Origin: Lysinimonas soli | Lineage (GTDB): Bacteria > Actinomycetota > Actinomycetes > Actinomycetales > Microbacteriaceae | DNA length: 64,000 bases | Direction: 5' to 3' | Assembly (NCBI RefSeq): GCF_042655435.1 | Contig: NZ_JBHSMG010000001.1 | Coordinates: forward strand, 1,240,001-1,304,000 | In this document: positions 25,862-34,812 of the stretch, in pieces | How positions within the stretch are numbered: position 1 is the stretch's first letter | How the letters are laid out: every line of letters starts with the position of its first letter | Program-made: the position numbers and the translations under genes | The notes under the pieces: model-generated | Told to the model about the DNA's origin: nothing | Databases searched by the model: none | The model's input: only the letters and a program-made list of their open reading frames with translations

Positions 25862-27103
25862 ATGACCAAAAAGATCGTCGTCACCGGAATCGGCGCGTCG
25901 TCGCCAGTGGGCGGCACCGCCCCCGACAGCTGGGCCGGACTGCTCGCCGGTGAATCCGGCGCCCACTCGCTCACCCACGACTGGGTGGCCGAACTCGATC
26001 TGCCCGTCACCTTCGCCGCCGAGGCCAAGGTGCGGCCCGACGAGGTGCTGGAGCGCATCGAGATCAAGCGACTCGATCCGGTCAGCCAGTTCGCCCTGAT
26101 CTCGGCTCGGGAGGCGTGGGCCGACGCGGGATCCCCCGAGGTCGAGCCCGACCGTCTCGGGGTCGAGTGGGCCACCGGAATCGGCGGCCTCTGGACCCTC
26201 CTCGACGCCTGGGACACCCTCAAGGAGAAGGGTCCGCGCCGGGTGCTGCCCATGACGGTGCCGATGCTGATGCCCAACGCGGCCGCCGCGGCCGTGAGCA
26301 TGAACCTCAACGCGCGGGCGTTCGCCCGCACCGACGTCTCCGCGTGCGCCTCGAGCACCGAGTCGATCGCGAACGCCTTCGACCACCTGCAGTCGGGCTA
26401 CGCCGACGTGATCGTCGCGGGCGGCTCCGAGTCGAGCATCCACGGCATCACCCTCGCCTCTTTCGCCTCGATGCAGGCGCTCTCGAAGCGCAACGACGAC
26501 CCGGCCACCGCCTCGCGCCCCTACGACATCTCGCGTGACGGCTTCGTCATGGGCGAGGGCGCTGCCGCTCTCGTGCTCGAGACCGAGGAGCACGCGAAGG
26601 CCCGCGGAGCGCGCATCTACGCCGAGATCGCCGGCGGCGGGGTCACGAGCGACTCGTACCACATCACGGCGCCCGACCCCGAGGGCTGGGGCGCGGCCCG
26701 CGCCGTGCGCGCGGCGCTGGCACAGGCCGGCGCGACGGTCGACGAGGTGACGCACATCAACGCCCATGCCACGAGCACGCCGGTCGGCGACATCGCCGAG
26801 TACCGGGCTCTGCTCGCCGTGTTCGGCGATCGCGTGCACGACATCCCGGTGTCGGCCACCAAGGCCTCCACCGGTCACCTGCTCGGCGGCACCGGCGCGC
26901 TGGAGGCGATCTTCACGATCCTCGCGGTCGCGAACCGGCTGGCGCCGCCGACGATCAACATCACCGAGAAGGACCCCGAGATCCCGCTGTCGGTCGGCGG
27001 GGATGCTCAGTCGCTCGGAGACGGTCCGCAGCTCGCGATCTCGAACTCGTTCGGATTCGGCGGCCACAACTCGGTCATCGCGGTCCGCAGCTACGACGCC
27101 TGA
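25862..27103 (+). CDS. fabF: 3-oxoacyl-ACP synthase II
   Basis: The 413-residue condensing enzyme elongates acyl-ACP with malonyl-ACP. The Cys-His-His triad is present: Cys162 in SACASSTES, His in NAHATSTPVGD and His in KASTGHLLGG. The glycine-rich end SFGFGGHN is intact. A GGGAGAAAG ribosome-binding site precedes ATG 25862. It is the last gene of the fab operon, and a small GC hairpin follows immediately. Confidence 0.96.
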   Translation: MTKKIVVTGIGASSPVGGTAPDSWAGLLAGESGAHSLTHDWVAELDLPVTFAAEAKVRPDEVLERIEIKRLDPVSQFALISAREAWADAGSPEVEPDRLGVEWATGIGGLWTLLDAWDTLKEKGPRRVLPMTVPMLMPNAAAAAVSMNLNARAFARTDVSACASSTESIANAFDHLQSGYADVIVAGGSESSIHGITLASFASMQALSKRNDDPATASRPYDISRDGFVMGEGAAALVLETEEHAKARGARIYAEIAGGGVTSDSYHITAPDPEGWGAARAVRAALAQAGATVDEVTHINAHATSTPVGDIAEYRALLAVFGDRVHDIPVSATKASTGHLLGGTGALEAIFTILAVANRLAPPTINITEKDPEIPLSVGGDAQSLGDGPQLAISNSFGFGGHNSVIAVRSYDA

Positions 27104-27118
27104 CCCGGGCTGCCCGGG
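27104..27118 (+). terminator. Short GC hairpin after fabF
   Basis: Two CCCGGG units pair across a 3-nt loop directly after the fabF stop. The stem is only 6 bp and has no T-run, so it is a weak candidate terminator. Confidence 0.3.
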
Positions 27119-27298
27119 CTACGCCAGGATCGTGATGGACTCGGCGAGTGAACGCCGGGCGTCCTGTCGTGGGCGTGCCCGCTCGAGACGTTCGAGCATG
27201 GCCATCAACAGCGTGATATCCGCGCCCTGAGCGAGCTGCCGCCCCCGCGGCTCAACGAGAGCGTCGGCCCTCGGTCCGCTCCCGCTGCGCGGGTGCAT
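27119..27298 (-). CDS. Possible 59-residue hypothetical protein
   Basis: An open frame fills most of the 236-nt gap between fabF and the DUF3145 gene. The C-terminal part (LLMAMLERLERARPRQ) could form an amphipathic helix. Third-position GC is visibly lower than in the neighbouring genes, there is only a weak GGGG ribosome-binding site, and I recognise no family. It may be a chance frame. Confidence 0.22.
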   Translation of the reverse strand: MHPRSGSGPRADALVEPRGRQLAQGADITLLMAMLERLERARPRQDARRSLAESITILA

Positions 27299-27339
27299 CC
27301 CCGCTGCTCGACCTGCCCGGTGCTTGCCCACGTGCAGTC

Positions 27340-27858
27340 CTACCCGACCTTGTGCAGCCAGACGACGGCGCTGTCTTCGCTCGCGTGCCGGAACGACTCG
27401 AGTTCGTCGTCCCAGGCCTGACCGAGCGCGAGCCGCAGCTCGCGGTGCAGCTCGAAGGCGTCCGATCCGGCCGACTCCATGGCGAAACGGACCCGGTCCT
27501 CGGGGATCACGACGTTGCCCGCCGTATCGGTCTGGGAGAAGAAGATCCCCAGATCGGGCGTGTGCATCCAGCGGCCGCCATCGGTGCCGAGCCCGGCATC
27601 CTCGGTGACCTCGTAGCGCAGGTGCTCCCAGCCACGCAACGCAGACGCCAGTGCGGCTCCGGTGCCCCGCGGGCCTTCCCAGAAATACTCGGTGCGGTGC
27701 GCGCCGGGCAGCACAGGCTGATCGCGCCAGTCGAAGTTGACGGCGCGACCGAGTGCACGGCCCGCGGCCCATTCGACATGCGGGCACAGCGCACGAGGAG
27801 CAGAGTGGATGAACACCACGCCGCGTGCCAGAGCGCGCTGAGTTGTCACAGCAGTCAT
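27340..27858 (-). CDS. DUF3145 family protein
   Basis: The 172-residue protein has the DUF3145 start GVVFIHSAPRALCPHVEWA and the segments LRYEVTEDA and ELHRELRLALGQAWDDELE. The family is confined to actinobacteria and its gene regularly sits beside the fabD-fabF operon, as here, which suggests a link with fatty acid synthesis, but the function is unknown. A GGAGAG ribosome-binding site lies 5 nt before ATG 27858. A promoter candidate lies at 27927-27956. Confidence 0.88.
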   Translation of the reverse strand: MTAVTTQRALARGVVFIHSAPRALCPHVEWAAGRALGRAVNFDWRDQPVLPGAHRTEYFWEGPRGTGAALASALRGWEHLRYEVTEDAGLGTDGGRWMHTPDLGIFFSQTDTAGNVVIPEDRVRFAMESAGSDAFELHRELRLALGQAWDDELESFRHASEDSAVVWLHKVG

Positions 27859-27926
27859 TTCTCTCTCCGTTCGTCGGTGCGACTTCCCCATCGACTGGCG
27901 AAACGGACAGCTGAGCTGCTGGTTGA

Positions 27927-27956
27927 ATTATGCCGGAATCGGAGCGGAAATCACAA
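27927..27956 (-). promoter_or_regulatory. Candidate sigma-70-type promoter of the DUF3145 gene
   Basis: On the minus strand TTGTGA (27951-27956) and CATAAT (27927-27932) are separated by 18 nt. The -10 is about 69 nt before the DUF3145 ATG, giving a leader of about 60 nt with a ribosome-binding site. The -35 lies in the loop/stem of the hairpin at 27945-27969. Confidence 0.45.
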
Positions 27957-27969
27957 GACTGTGATTCCG
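27945..27969 (-). terminator. Hairpin downstream of the polymerase gene
   Basis: A 9-bp stem with one bulged A (CGGAAATCAC with GTGATTCCG) and a 6-nt loop starts about 34 nt after the stop of the polymerase gene on the minus strand. It probably ends that transcript just before the DUF3145 promoter. Confidence 0.45.
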
Positions 27970-28002
27970 GGGTTCTTCGTGTCGCGCCGGGAGGCGCAGC
28001 CC

Positions 28003-29652
28003 CTACTTGGCCTGGTCGTAGCTGTCGACGATCGCGACCGTGACGGCGAACTCCACCGGAGCCGCCCCGAACAGCAGGCGCCCGGCCTCCGCTGCCGATT
28101 CGCGCAGCTCCGCAGCCACCTGTTCGGCCAGGGCGCGCGGCGTGTGCACGATGAGCTCATCGTGCAAGAAGAAGACCAGATGCGGCCGGTCGGTGAGCGG
28201 GGCATCCGCGGCGTCACCGCCTCCGAGCTGCCACAGCCGCCGGCGCAGCGACCCCATCCAGCACAGGGCCCACTCCGCGGCGGTGCCCTGCACCACGAAG
28301 TTGCGGGTGAAGCGCCCCCAGCCCCGGGCGTCGTTGCGCAGCTTGCGCAGTTCGGCATCCGACGCGGTCTCGTCGTAGCTGTCGGCAGCCCCCGGCGGCG
28401 AGCTGCGCCCGAGCCAGGTGCTGACGACCTCGCCCTTCTCGCCGGCGCGGGCGGCCGACTCGACGTACGCCATCGCTGTCGGGAAGGCGCGCGCGATGCG
28501 GGGGCGCATCCGCCCGCTCTCACCGGTGGTGCCGCCGTAGATCGCCCCGAGCATGCCGTATTTGGCCTGCGGCCGCGTCTCGACGGCGCCCGCGTCGACC
28601 ATGCCCTGGTACATGTCCTGGGCCTGGCCTGCGCGGGCCATCGCCGCGTCGCCCGACATCGCGGCGAGCACGCGCGGCTCGAGCTGCGAGGCATCGGCCA
28701 CGACGAAGGTCCAGCCCTCGTCGGCGACGACCGCCGCGCGCAGTTGTCGCGGCAGCTGCAGCGCTCCGCCGCCGTCGGACGCCCACCGGCCCGTCACGAC
28801 GCCGCCGGGCACGTAGACGGGTCGGAACCGCCCGTCGTGCACCCACTCCTCGAGCCAGTGCCAGCCGTTGGCCGAATACAGGCGGGCGAGCTTCTTGTAC
28901 TCCAGCAGAGGCGCGATGGCCGGATGCTCGATCCGCTTCAGCTCCCACGACCGGGTCGAGGTGGCTCGCAAGCCGGCGCGCTGCAACCCCTTGACGAGCT
29001 CGACCGGGGAGTCGGGGTTCAGGTCGGGCTCGTCGAGCGCCTCGCGCACCCGTGCCAGGGCCGCCTCCATCAGCGCCGGCCGCCCGAGAGCGGGGCGCGG
29101 GCCGAGCAACTCCGTGAGCAGTTCGTCGTGTCGCGCGGGGCTCCAGGGCAGGCCGGCGAAGCGCATCTCGACGGCGACGAGGGCGCCGACGCTCTCCCCC
29201 GCGAGCAGCAGAGCCAGCCGGCCGGGTTGCGAGCTACCCTCGACGGCCGACCGCTGCCGCAGCCACTCGACGACCGGATCGTCGTCGACCGGTGGCGGCT
29301 CGAGGTCGAAGAGCGCGTCGGGGGCCGCCGACGGCGCCGGGGGCGGCGAGTCCCAACCGTCACGCCCGCCGGTCGCGAGCTCCGAACCCGCGGCCGACAC
29401 GGCGTGCCGCAGAATGCGGTGGCACAACCGCAGGTCGACGCAGCGCTCGACCCGCACCCCGGCCCGCAGCAGCGGCGGGTACCACCGTGCCGTGTCGCTC
29501 CAGACCCAGCGCGGATGCCCCGCCTCCCGCTCGCGGACCCACTGCGTCAGCGCGCCCTCGTCGAGGTCGTGCCGACCGAGCTCTGCGCCGGCGTCGTCGA
29601 GCTCGACCGCCTCGACCCGCGCGGCGGCAGACTGACGGAGCGCGATGTGCAC
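28003..29652 (-). CDS. DNA polymerase I-like protein (bifunctional 3'-5' exonuclease/polymerase family)
   Basis: The 549-residue family A polymerase has motif A VADASQLEPR, O-helix motif B with R and K (RPQAKYGMLGAIYGG) and motif C LHDELIVHTP, so the polymerase core is present. The N-terminal ~200 residues are short and I see no DxE or other exonuclease acid motifs, so the proofreading domain looks inactive. It is not the housekeeping PolA, which is near 880 residues. GTG 29652 has CAGACT 6 nt upstream and no ribosome-binding site. The usual role is inferred to be in repair synthesis. Confidence 0.85.
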   Translation of the reverse strand: MHIALRQSAAARVEAVELDDAGAELGRHDLDEGALTQWVREREAGHPRWVWSDTARWYPPLLRAGVRVERCVDLRLCHRILRHAVSAAGSELATGGRDGWDSPPPAPSAAPDALFDLEPPPVDDDPVVEWLRQRSAVEGSSQPGRLALLLAGESVGALVAVEMRFAGLPWSPARHDELLTELLGPRPALGRPALMEAALARVREALDEPDLNPDSPVELVKGLQRAGLRATSTRSWELKRIEHPAIAPLLEYKKLARLYSANGWHWLEEWVHDGRFRPVYVPGGVVTGRWASDGGGALQLPRQLRAAVVADEGWTFVVADASQLEPRVLAAMSGDAAMARAGQAQDMYQGMVDAGAVETRPQAKYGMLGAIYGGTTGESGRMRPRIARAFPTAMAYVESAARAGEKGEVVSTWLGRSSPPGAADSYDETASDAELRKLRNDARGWGRFTRNFVVQGTAAEWALCWMGSLRRRLWQLGGGDAADAPLTDRPHLVFFLHDELIVHTPRALAEQVAAELRESAAEAGRLLFGAAPVEFAVTVAIVDSYDQAK

Positions 29653-29701
29653 CCCGCCAGTCTGCCGCCTGCGGCCGACTGCGGCCCGGGCCGCCTCGCT
29701 G

Positions 29702-31240
29702 TCAGTGCGTGACGAGCCCCGACGACGGATCCAGGTGGAGGGCTCGCGCGTCGCCGTCTCGGTGCGACGAGAAGTCGAACATCCCCGTGATCGAGCCGGC
29801 GAGGGAATCGTAGGAGCCGTTGCCGATCCGTCCCGTCTTCCAGTTGTCTTCGATGAACCGCAGGACCGAGGTCTGGTCGGTGACCGTGTGGTCGACGAAG
29901 TTGGTGCGCGCGTACGGCGAGATCACCAGCAGCGGCAGGCGCGGTCCGTAGCCGCAGCGGTCGGCGTAGCCGCCGAGCACGTGGCTGGCGTTGGTGCCGC
30001 AGGAGGTGCCGCTGAGCGCGTCGACCGCGGGATCGGCGCTCTGGTTCACGATCGGGCCGATCTGGTGGTCGTACCAGCCATCGCTGTCGTCGTAGGCGAC
30101 CACCACAGCCGTCGAGCGCCAGTCCGGCGTCTTCTGCAGGTGATTGATCGTGTCGACCAGGAACTTCTGCTCATCGAGCGGAGTCGAGTAGCCGGCGTGG
30201 CCGTCCTGATACCCCGGCGCCTTCACGAAGCTCACGGCGGGCATCGAGCGGGCATTGACTGACGACCAGAAGTCGCTCAGGTCGTACTGGTGGTTGGCGG
30301 GACCGGCGTGACCGATCTCGGCGACCGAAGCAGGGCGGGTGTGGGTCAGGTTCGCGGTGCTCGCGAAGTACTGGAACGGCTCGTGATGCGGGATGTAGTC
30401 CTTGCTGGTCACCCCGGCGGCGTTGGCGTGGCTCGCGGTGCAGTCGGCGAACCCGCCCTGGAACCAGCCCCAGCTGACGTTCTTGGCATTCAGCAGGTCG
30501 CCGATGTTCTTGTTGGCGGAGTCGACCGAGGTCGTCGCGTCGCGGCTGTCGCAGACGTCACCAGCCGGTTGCGGGTCTCCGATGACCGTGCCGGATGCGG
30601 TGACGGCCTTCGAGGTGGTCGCGAAGCCGTGCGTCTGCCCCGACACGAGGTTCAGCGCGCCCGGCGACGAGGGGCCGAAAGTCGTGCCGTACGAGTTGTC
30701 GCTCATCGCGTAGTGCTGCGCGTAGTTCCACATCGCCGTCACGGTGTTGCCGTCGTAGTAGCCCATGACCAGTCCGGGGCCCTTGCCGTAGTCGGTGCAC
30801 GCCGCGGTGCCCCGTCCGACGGTCTCGACGAACTTGTCCATCAGACCGCTGTCGAACGCCTTCTGCTCGTCGGTGTAGCTGTGATCCTGGTCGCAGGTCT
30901 CGGCCTGAGTGCGGTCGAGTCGGAACGGCTGAACCGCATTCGGGTTCGAGGTGAGCAGCGCCGAACCCAAGCCGTTGACCGTCGGCGTGTTCTTCGCCGC
31001 CCAGAACTTCGGCTCGCCCGCCGGATTGGCGGCGACGGGGTAGGTGGCGAAGTAGTGGTCGAACGAGACGTTCTCTTGGAAGATCACCACGAGGTGCGTG
31101 ATCGGGGTCGACGTCGACCCTGCCGGCGGGTGATCCGTCGCCAGTCCTGACGCCATGGCAGGCATCGTCGCACCGATCGCCAGAACGCCGACGGCGGCAG
31201 CCACGATCGCGGTGCGTGCCATAGTGCTTCTGATCTTCAC
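29702..31240 (-). CDS. Secreted phosphoesterase / phospholipase C-type phosphatase
   Basis: This is a 512-residue protein with a Sec signal peptide (positive start MKIRSTMARTA, hydrophobic 12-28, AMA-like cleavage at about residue 30). The alkaline-phosphatase-fold phosphoesterase motifs are visible: VVIFQENVSFDHYFATYP (metal and nucleophile region), AYDDSDGWYDHQ and GYGPRLPLLVISPYA. Members include phospholipases C and acid phosphatases acting outside the cell. The substrate cannot be read. The gene lies alone on the minus strand between the polymerase and the terminator of the aldehyde dehydrogenase unit, and may serve phosphate scavenging. Confidence 0.85.
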   Translation of the reverse strand: MKIRSTMARTAIVAAAVGVLAIGATMPAMASGLATDHPPAGSTSTPITHLVVIFQENVSFDHYFATYPVAANPAGEPKFWAAKNTPTVNGLGSALLTSNPNAVQPFRLDRTQAETCDQDHSYTDEQKAFDSGLMDKFVETVGRGTAACTDYGKGPGLVMGYYDGNTVTAMWNYAQHYAMSDNSYGTTFGPSSPGALNLVSGQTHGFATTSKAVTASGTVIGDPQPAGDVCDSRDATTSVDSANKNIGDLLNAKNVSWGWFQGGFADCTASHANAAGVTSKDYIPHHEPFQYFASTANLTHTRPASVAEIGHAGPANHQYDLSDFWSSVNARSMPAVSFVKAPGYQDGHAGYSTPLDEQKFLVDTINHLQKTPDWRSTAVVVAYDDSDGWYDHQIGPIVNQSADPAVDALSGTSCGTNASHVLGGYADRCGYGPRLPLLVISPYARTNFVDHTVTDQTSVLRFIEDNWKTGRIGNGSYDSLAGSITGMFDFSSHRDGDARALHLDPSSGLVTH

Positions 31241-31301
31241 CAGGTCTCCTCACTTCGTCGACCCGGGAGGAGTCCCCGGGTGCGGTGTGATTCTCCTCCG
31301 T

Positions 31302-31319
31302 CACCCCCGACAGGGGGTG
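31302..31319 (-). terminator. Terminator of the aldehyde dehydrogenase/DUF779 unit
   Basis: CACCCCC and GGGGGTG form a perfect 7-bp stem with a 4-nt loop, about 44 nt after the DUF779 stop and 62 nt before the phosphoesterase start. No T-run follows. Confidence 0.5.
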
Positions 31320-31362
31320 GAACGATCGGGCATCCGATGGGTGAACCCGCGGTGAACGAGGC

Positions 31363-31773
31363 TCAGGCGAACGGCGCCTCGATCTCCATCAGCCGCGAGC
31401 GGATGAGAAAGCGCACGCCCTCCGGCGCCTCCACCGAGAAGCCACTGCCGCGCCCGGGGACGACGTCGACCGTGAGATGGGTGTGGCTCCAGTACTCGAA
31501 CTGCTCGGCCGACATCCAGAACGCGATCGGCTGCGAGCCATCGCCCGCCGGCGAGATGTCGAAGACCCCGAGCAGCACGTCGGCGGCCGAGGTGAGGAAG
31601 TCGCCCGCAGGAAAGCACATCGGTGAACTGCCGTCGCAGCATCCGCCCGACTGATGGAACATCAGCGGTCCGTGGCGGCTCCACAGCCGGCGCAGCAACT
31701 CGAGCGCGTCGGGATTCAGCGCGACGCGCGAGAGCCTTTCGCCGGGAATCACGACCGTGGCGTCGAGTGACAT
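31363..31773 (-). CDS. DUF779 family protein
   Basis: The 136-residue protein has the family core LMFHQSGGCCDGSSPMCFPAG, with a cysteine pair and a further Cys that may bind metal, and EYWSHTHLTVDVV. DUF779 genes regularly accompany NAD-dependent aldehyde dehydrogenases of the ExaC/AldB type, as here, and the protein is thought to help that enzyme, though the mechanism is not known. It lies 93 nt after the dehydrogenase gene on the same strand. Confidence 0.9.
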   Translation of the reverse strand: MSLDATVVIPGERLSRVALNPDALELLRRLWSRHGPLMFHQSGGCCDGSSPMCFPAGDFLTSAADVLLGVFDISPAGDGSQPIAFWMSAEQFEYWSHTHLTVDVVPGRGSGFSVEAPEGVRFLIRSRLMEIEAPFA

Positions 31774-31866
31774 CGGGGCCTTTCCTGCTGGTCATGGATG
31801 GGAAATGGTGGTCGGCGGAGCCCAGGCGGAACCGCCGACCACCCGTTCGGGCCGGAACGACGCGGC

Positions 31867-33390
31867 TCAGAAGAATCCGAGCGCGTTCTCCGAGTACGAG
31901 ACGAGCAGGTTCTTCGTCTGCTGGTAGTGGTCGAGCGCCAGGGCGTTGTTCTCGCGGCCGATGCCCGAGCTCTTGTAGCCGCCGAAGGCCGCACCCGCCG
32001 GGTAGGCGTGGTAGTTGTTCACCCAGACCCGTCCGGCCTGGATGTCACGCCCCGCGCGATACGCCAGGTTGCCGTTGCGGGTCCACACGCCGGCGCCGAG
32101 CCCGTAGAGGGTGTCGTTGGCGATCAGCATGGCCTCGGCGTAGTCCTCGAAGGAGGTGACCGCGACAACCGGCCCGAAGATCTCCTCCTGGAACAGCCGC
32201 ATCGAGTTGTTGCCCTCGAAGATCGTCGGCTCGACGTAGTAGCCGCCCGAGAGATCGCCACCGAGATCGGCACGCCCGCCGCCCACCGAGAGCTTCGCGC
32301 CCTCCTTCACGCCGATGTCGATGTAGCTGAGGATCTTCTCCAGCTGGTCGTTCGACGCCTGAGCGCCGACCTGCGTGTCGGTGTCGAGCGGGTTGCCTTG
32401 GATCGCCTTCTTGGTGCGCGTGATCCCCAGATCGACGAACTCGTCGTAGATCGACTTCTGGATGACCGCGCGGCTGGGGCAGGTGCACACCTCGCCCGAG
32501 TTGAAGGCGAACAGGGTGAAGCCCTCCAGCGCCTTGTCGCGGTAGGCGTCATCCTTGTCCATCACGTCCTCGAAGAAGATGTTCGGGCTCTTGCCGCCGA
32601 GCTCCAGGGTGGCCGGGATGATGTTCGCTGCGGCGTACTGCAGGATCAAGCGCCCCGTGGTGGTCTCACCCGTGAACGCGATCTTGCGGATCCGCTTGCT
32701 CGACGCGAGGGGCTTGCCCGCCTCGACACCGAAGCCGTTGACGATGTTGACGACCCCGGGCGGGAGGATGCCGCCGATCAGTTCGATCAGCACGAGGATC
32801 GACACCGGCGTCTGCTCGGCCGGCTTGAGTACGATCGCGTTGCCGGCGGCCAGGGCGGGAGCGAGCTTCCACACCGCCATCAGGATCGGGAAGTTCCACG
32901 GGATGATCTGCCCGACCACGCCGAGCGGCTCGCGGAAGTGGTAGGCGACCGTGTCGGCGTCGAGCTGGGTGAAGGAGTCCTCCTGCGCCCGGATCAGGCT
33001 CGCGAAGTAGCGGAAGTGGTCGGCCGCGAGCGGCAGGTCGGCGTTGAGCGGCTCGCGGATCGGCTTGCCGTTGTCCCAGGTCTCGGCGACCGCGAGCAAC
33101 TCGAGGTTCGCCTCGATGACGTCGGCGATCTTGTTCAGGATCGCGGCGCGCTCCGTCGGCGAGGTCCGCCCCCATGCCGGGGCGGCCTTCTCTGCCGCGT
33201 CGAGCGCTGCCTCGATATCGTCGGCGGTGCCGCGGGCGACCTCGGTGAACGGCTTGCCGTTCACGGGCGAGATGTCGTCGAAATACTCCCCGCGCTTCGG
33301 CTTCACCCAGTCACCGCCGATCCAGTGCTCGTAGCGGGGTTTGAAGGCGACCTTGGCCCCCGGGGTTCCGGGGTTCGCGTAGACGGTCAT
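31867..33390 (-). CDS. exaC: NAD-dependent aldehyde dehydrogenase (ExaC/AldB type)
   Basis: The 507-residue enzyme oxidises aldehydes such as acetaldehyde to acids. The catalytic Cys is in NSGEVCTCPSR and the general base Glu in LELGGKSPN. The cofactor segments PWNFPILMAVWK and FTGETTTGR are present. Length and the AFNSGEVCTCPSR pattern fit the ExaC/AldB group linked with ethanol and acetaldehyde use. It lies between DUF779 and a GAF-domain regulator on the same strand, a known module in actinobacteria. Confidence 0.93.
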   Translation of the reverse strand: MTVYANPGTPGAKVAFKPRYEHWIGGDWVKPKRGEYFDDISPVNGKPFTEVARGTADDIEAALDAAEKAAPAWGRTSPTERAAILNKIADVIEANLELLAVAETWDNGKPIREPLNADLPLAADHFRYFASLIRAQEDSFTQLDADTVAYHFREPLGVVGQIIPWNFPILMAVWKLAPALAAGNAIVLKPAEQTPVSILVLIELIGGILPPGVVNIVNGFGVEAGKPLASSKRIRKIAFTGETTTGRLILQYAAANIIPATLELGGKSPNIFFEDVMDKDDAYRDKALEGFTLFAFNSGEVCTCPSRAVIQKSIYDEFVDLGITRTKKAIQGNPLDTDTQVGAQASNDQLEKILSYIDIGVKEGAKLSVGGGRADLGGDLSGGYYVEPTIFEGNNSMRLFQEEIFGPVVAVTSFEDYAEAMLIANDTLYGLGAGVWTRNGNLAYRAGRDIQAGRVWVNNYHAYPAGAAFGGYKSSGIGRENNALALDHYQQTKNLLVSYSENALGFF

Positions 33391-33467
33391 GTCTGCTCCT
33401 CGACGTCGTTGTCAGTGACGGAGCGGTGGCATCCGTCCCTGGTGACCGTAGAGCCGGGCAGGTTGCG

Positions 33468-34763
33468 TCAGGGTTGCAAGGCGTTGCGCGCGAAGTCCCG
33501 TTCGATGCGCTCGATACGGGAGACGACCGATGCCCGCTTGGGCGAACGGGCGGGCAGAAGCCGCAGGCACGCCGTCCAGACCTCGAGATCATCGGCGGCA
33601 TCGTCGCTGCGGGCGTAGTCGAGCAGGGTGTCGGCCGAGGCATCCGTCAACATCGCGTCGCGGAGTGCGCCGCGCAGCTCCTCGCGGATCGCGATGACGC
33701 CCGGCGCATCCGACCGCGGCAGCACCGGCCCGGAATACGCCCCGAGAGCCACCTTGTGCGCCCCGCGCTCGAGGAAGGCGAGCACGCGTTGCGCGTCGAG
33801 CTCGAGGGGCTGGTTGACGCGGTACGGACGGGACTCGAGCGCGAGGGATGCCGGCAGGCTCTTGCGCAGGCGCACCATCTCGGCCCGGAGGGTGACAACG
33901 GCATCCGGTCGCCCGTAGACCAGCTCGGTCAACCGCTCCGCGCTCAGGCCGCCGCGATGCCAGGCCAGCAGGGTCAGGATCTCGCTGTGCCGCAGTCCGA
34001 GGCTCTCGTGGTCGCGGCCGTGTTCGAGCTCCGCCTCGTCGCGCCCGAGCACGCTCAGCATCGGACGTACCACGGCCGCCCGCGGACGCGGCGCCGAGGC
34101 GACCACCTCGTCGAAGTGTTGAAGGCGCAACTCGGCCTCCACCGCGGCCACAGTGGCCTCGAGCAGCGGCAGGGTCACGGGCGAGACCGCGTCGTCGCCC
34201 CCCGTGATGTCGATGACGCCGAGGATCCCGCCGTCGAGATCGTGGACGGGCACGGCGGTGCAGCTCCAGGGGTGCGCGATCCGGCCGAAGTGCTCGGCCT
34301 GCGTGATCTGGACGCCCTGGTCGAGGGCCAGCGCGGTGCCGGGCGCGCTCGTGCCCGCCGAGCGTTCGGACCAGTCCGCTCCCTCGACGAAGAGCATGTC
34401 CTCGGCGCGCCGGCGCAGCTCGCGGTCGCCGTCGATCCAGAGCAGCCGCCCGGCGCGGTCTCCGACGGCCACGATGAGACCGGCGTCGAAGGTGTGCCGG
34501 ATCAGCAGGCGATGGATGGTGGGCAGCGCGAGGCTGAGCGGATGCGCGCGCCGGTACTCGCGCAGCTCCTCCTCGCCGAGGTCGGTCGCCGCCACCACGC
34601 GATCCGGATCGAGCCGGAACTCCATCGAGCGCCGCCACGACTCGAGCACCAGGTGCCGCACCCCGTCGGTGGGCCCTCCCCCGTCGCCGACGACGAGGTC
34701 ATGTGCGCGCCGCACGGCCGTGCGATCGACGGCGGGCGCGGTCCTCCGGGGACTGCTGCTCAT
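33468..34763 (-). CDS. GAF-domain transcriptional regulator of the aldehyde dehydrogenase unit
   Basis: The 431-residue protein has an N-terminal AcoR-like region (ESWRRSMEFRLDPD) and a GAF domain (about residues 85-235 with GTSAPGTALALDQGVQI and CTAVPVHDLDGGILGVIDITG). The middle LGLRHSEILTLLAWHRGGLSAERLTELVYG looks like a winged-helix DNA-binding domain. It lacks the AAA+ domain of the sigma-54 activators in the same family. A GGAGG ribosome-binding site lies 5 nt before ATG 34763, which decides the start over an upstream ATG at 34877. It probably senses aldehyde or alcohol and controls exaC, 77 nt downstream. Confidence 0.85.
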   Translation of the reverse strand: MSSSPRRTAPAVDRTAVRRAHDLVVGDGGGPTDGVRHLVLESWRRSMEFRLDPDRVVAATDLGEEELREYRRAHPLSLALPTIHRLLIRHTFDAGLIVAVGDRAGRLLWIDGDRELRRRAEDMLFVEGADWSERSAGTSAPGTALALDQGVQITQAEHFGRIAHPWSCTAVPVHDLDGGILGVIDITGGDDAVSPVTLPLLEATVAAVEAELRLQHFDEVVASAPRPRAAVVRPMLSVLGRDEAELEHGRDHESLGLRHSEILTLLAWHRGGLSAERLTELVYGRPDAVVTLRAEMVRLRKSLPASLALESRPYRVNQPLELDAQRVLAFLERGAHKVALGAYSGPVLPRSDAPGVIAIREELRGALRDAMLTDASADTLLDYARSDDAADDLEVWTACLRLLPARSPKRASVVSRIERIERDFARNALQP

Positions 34764-34812
34764 CGCCACCTCCGATCGCCCTCGCTCGCGGTGGGCTACA
34801 TCGTACGCCGCG

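Noticed and set aside
31263..31280. CCCGGG...CCCGGG inverted repeat before the phosphoesterase gene.
   Set aside because: It is a short GC-only palindrome of a kind expected by chance at this base composition, next to a better terminator at 31302-31319.
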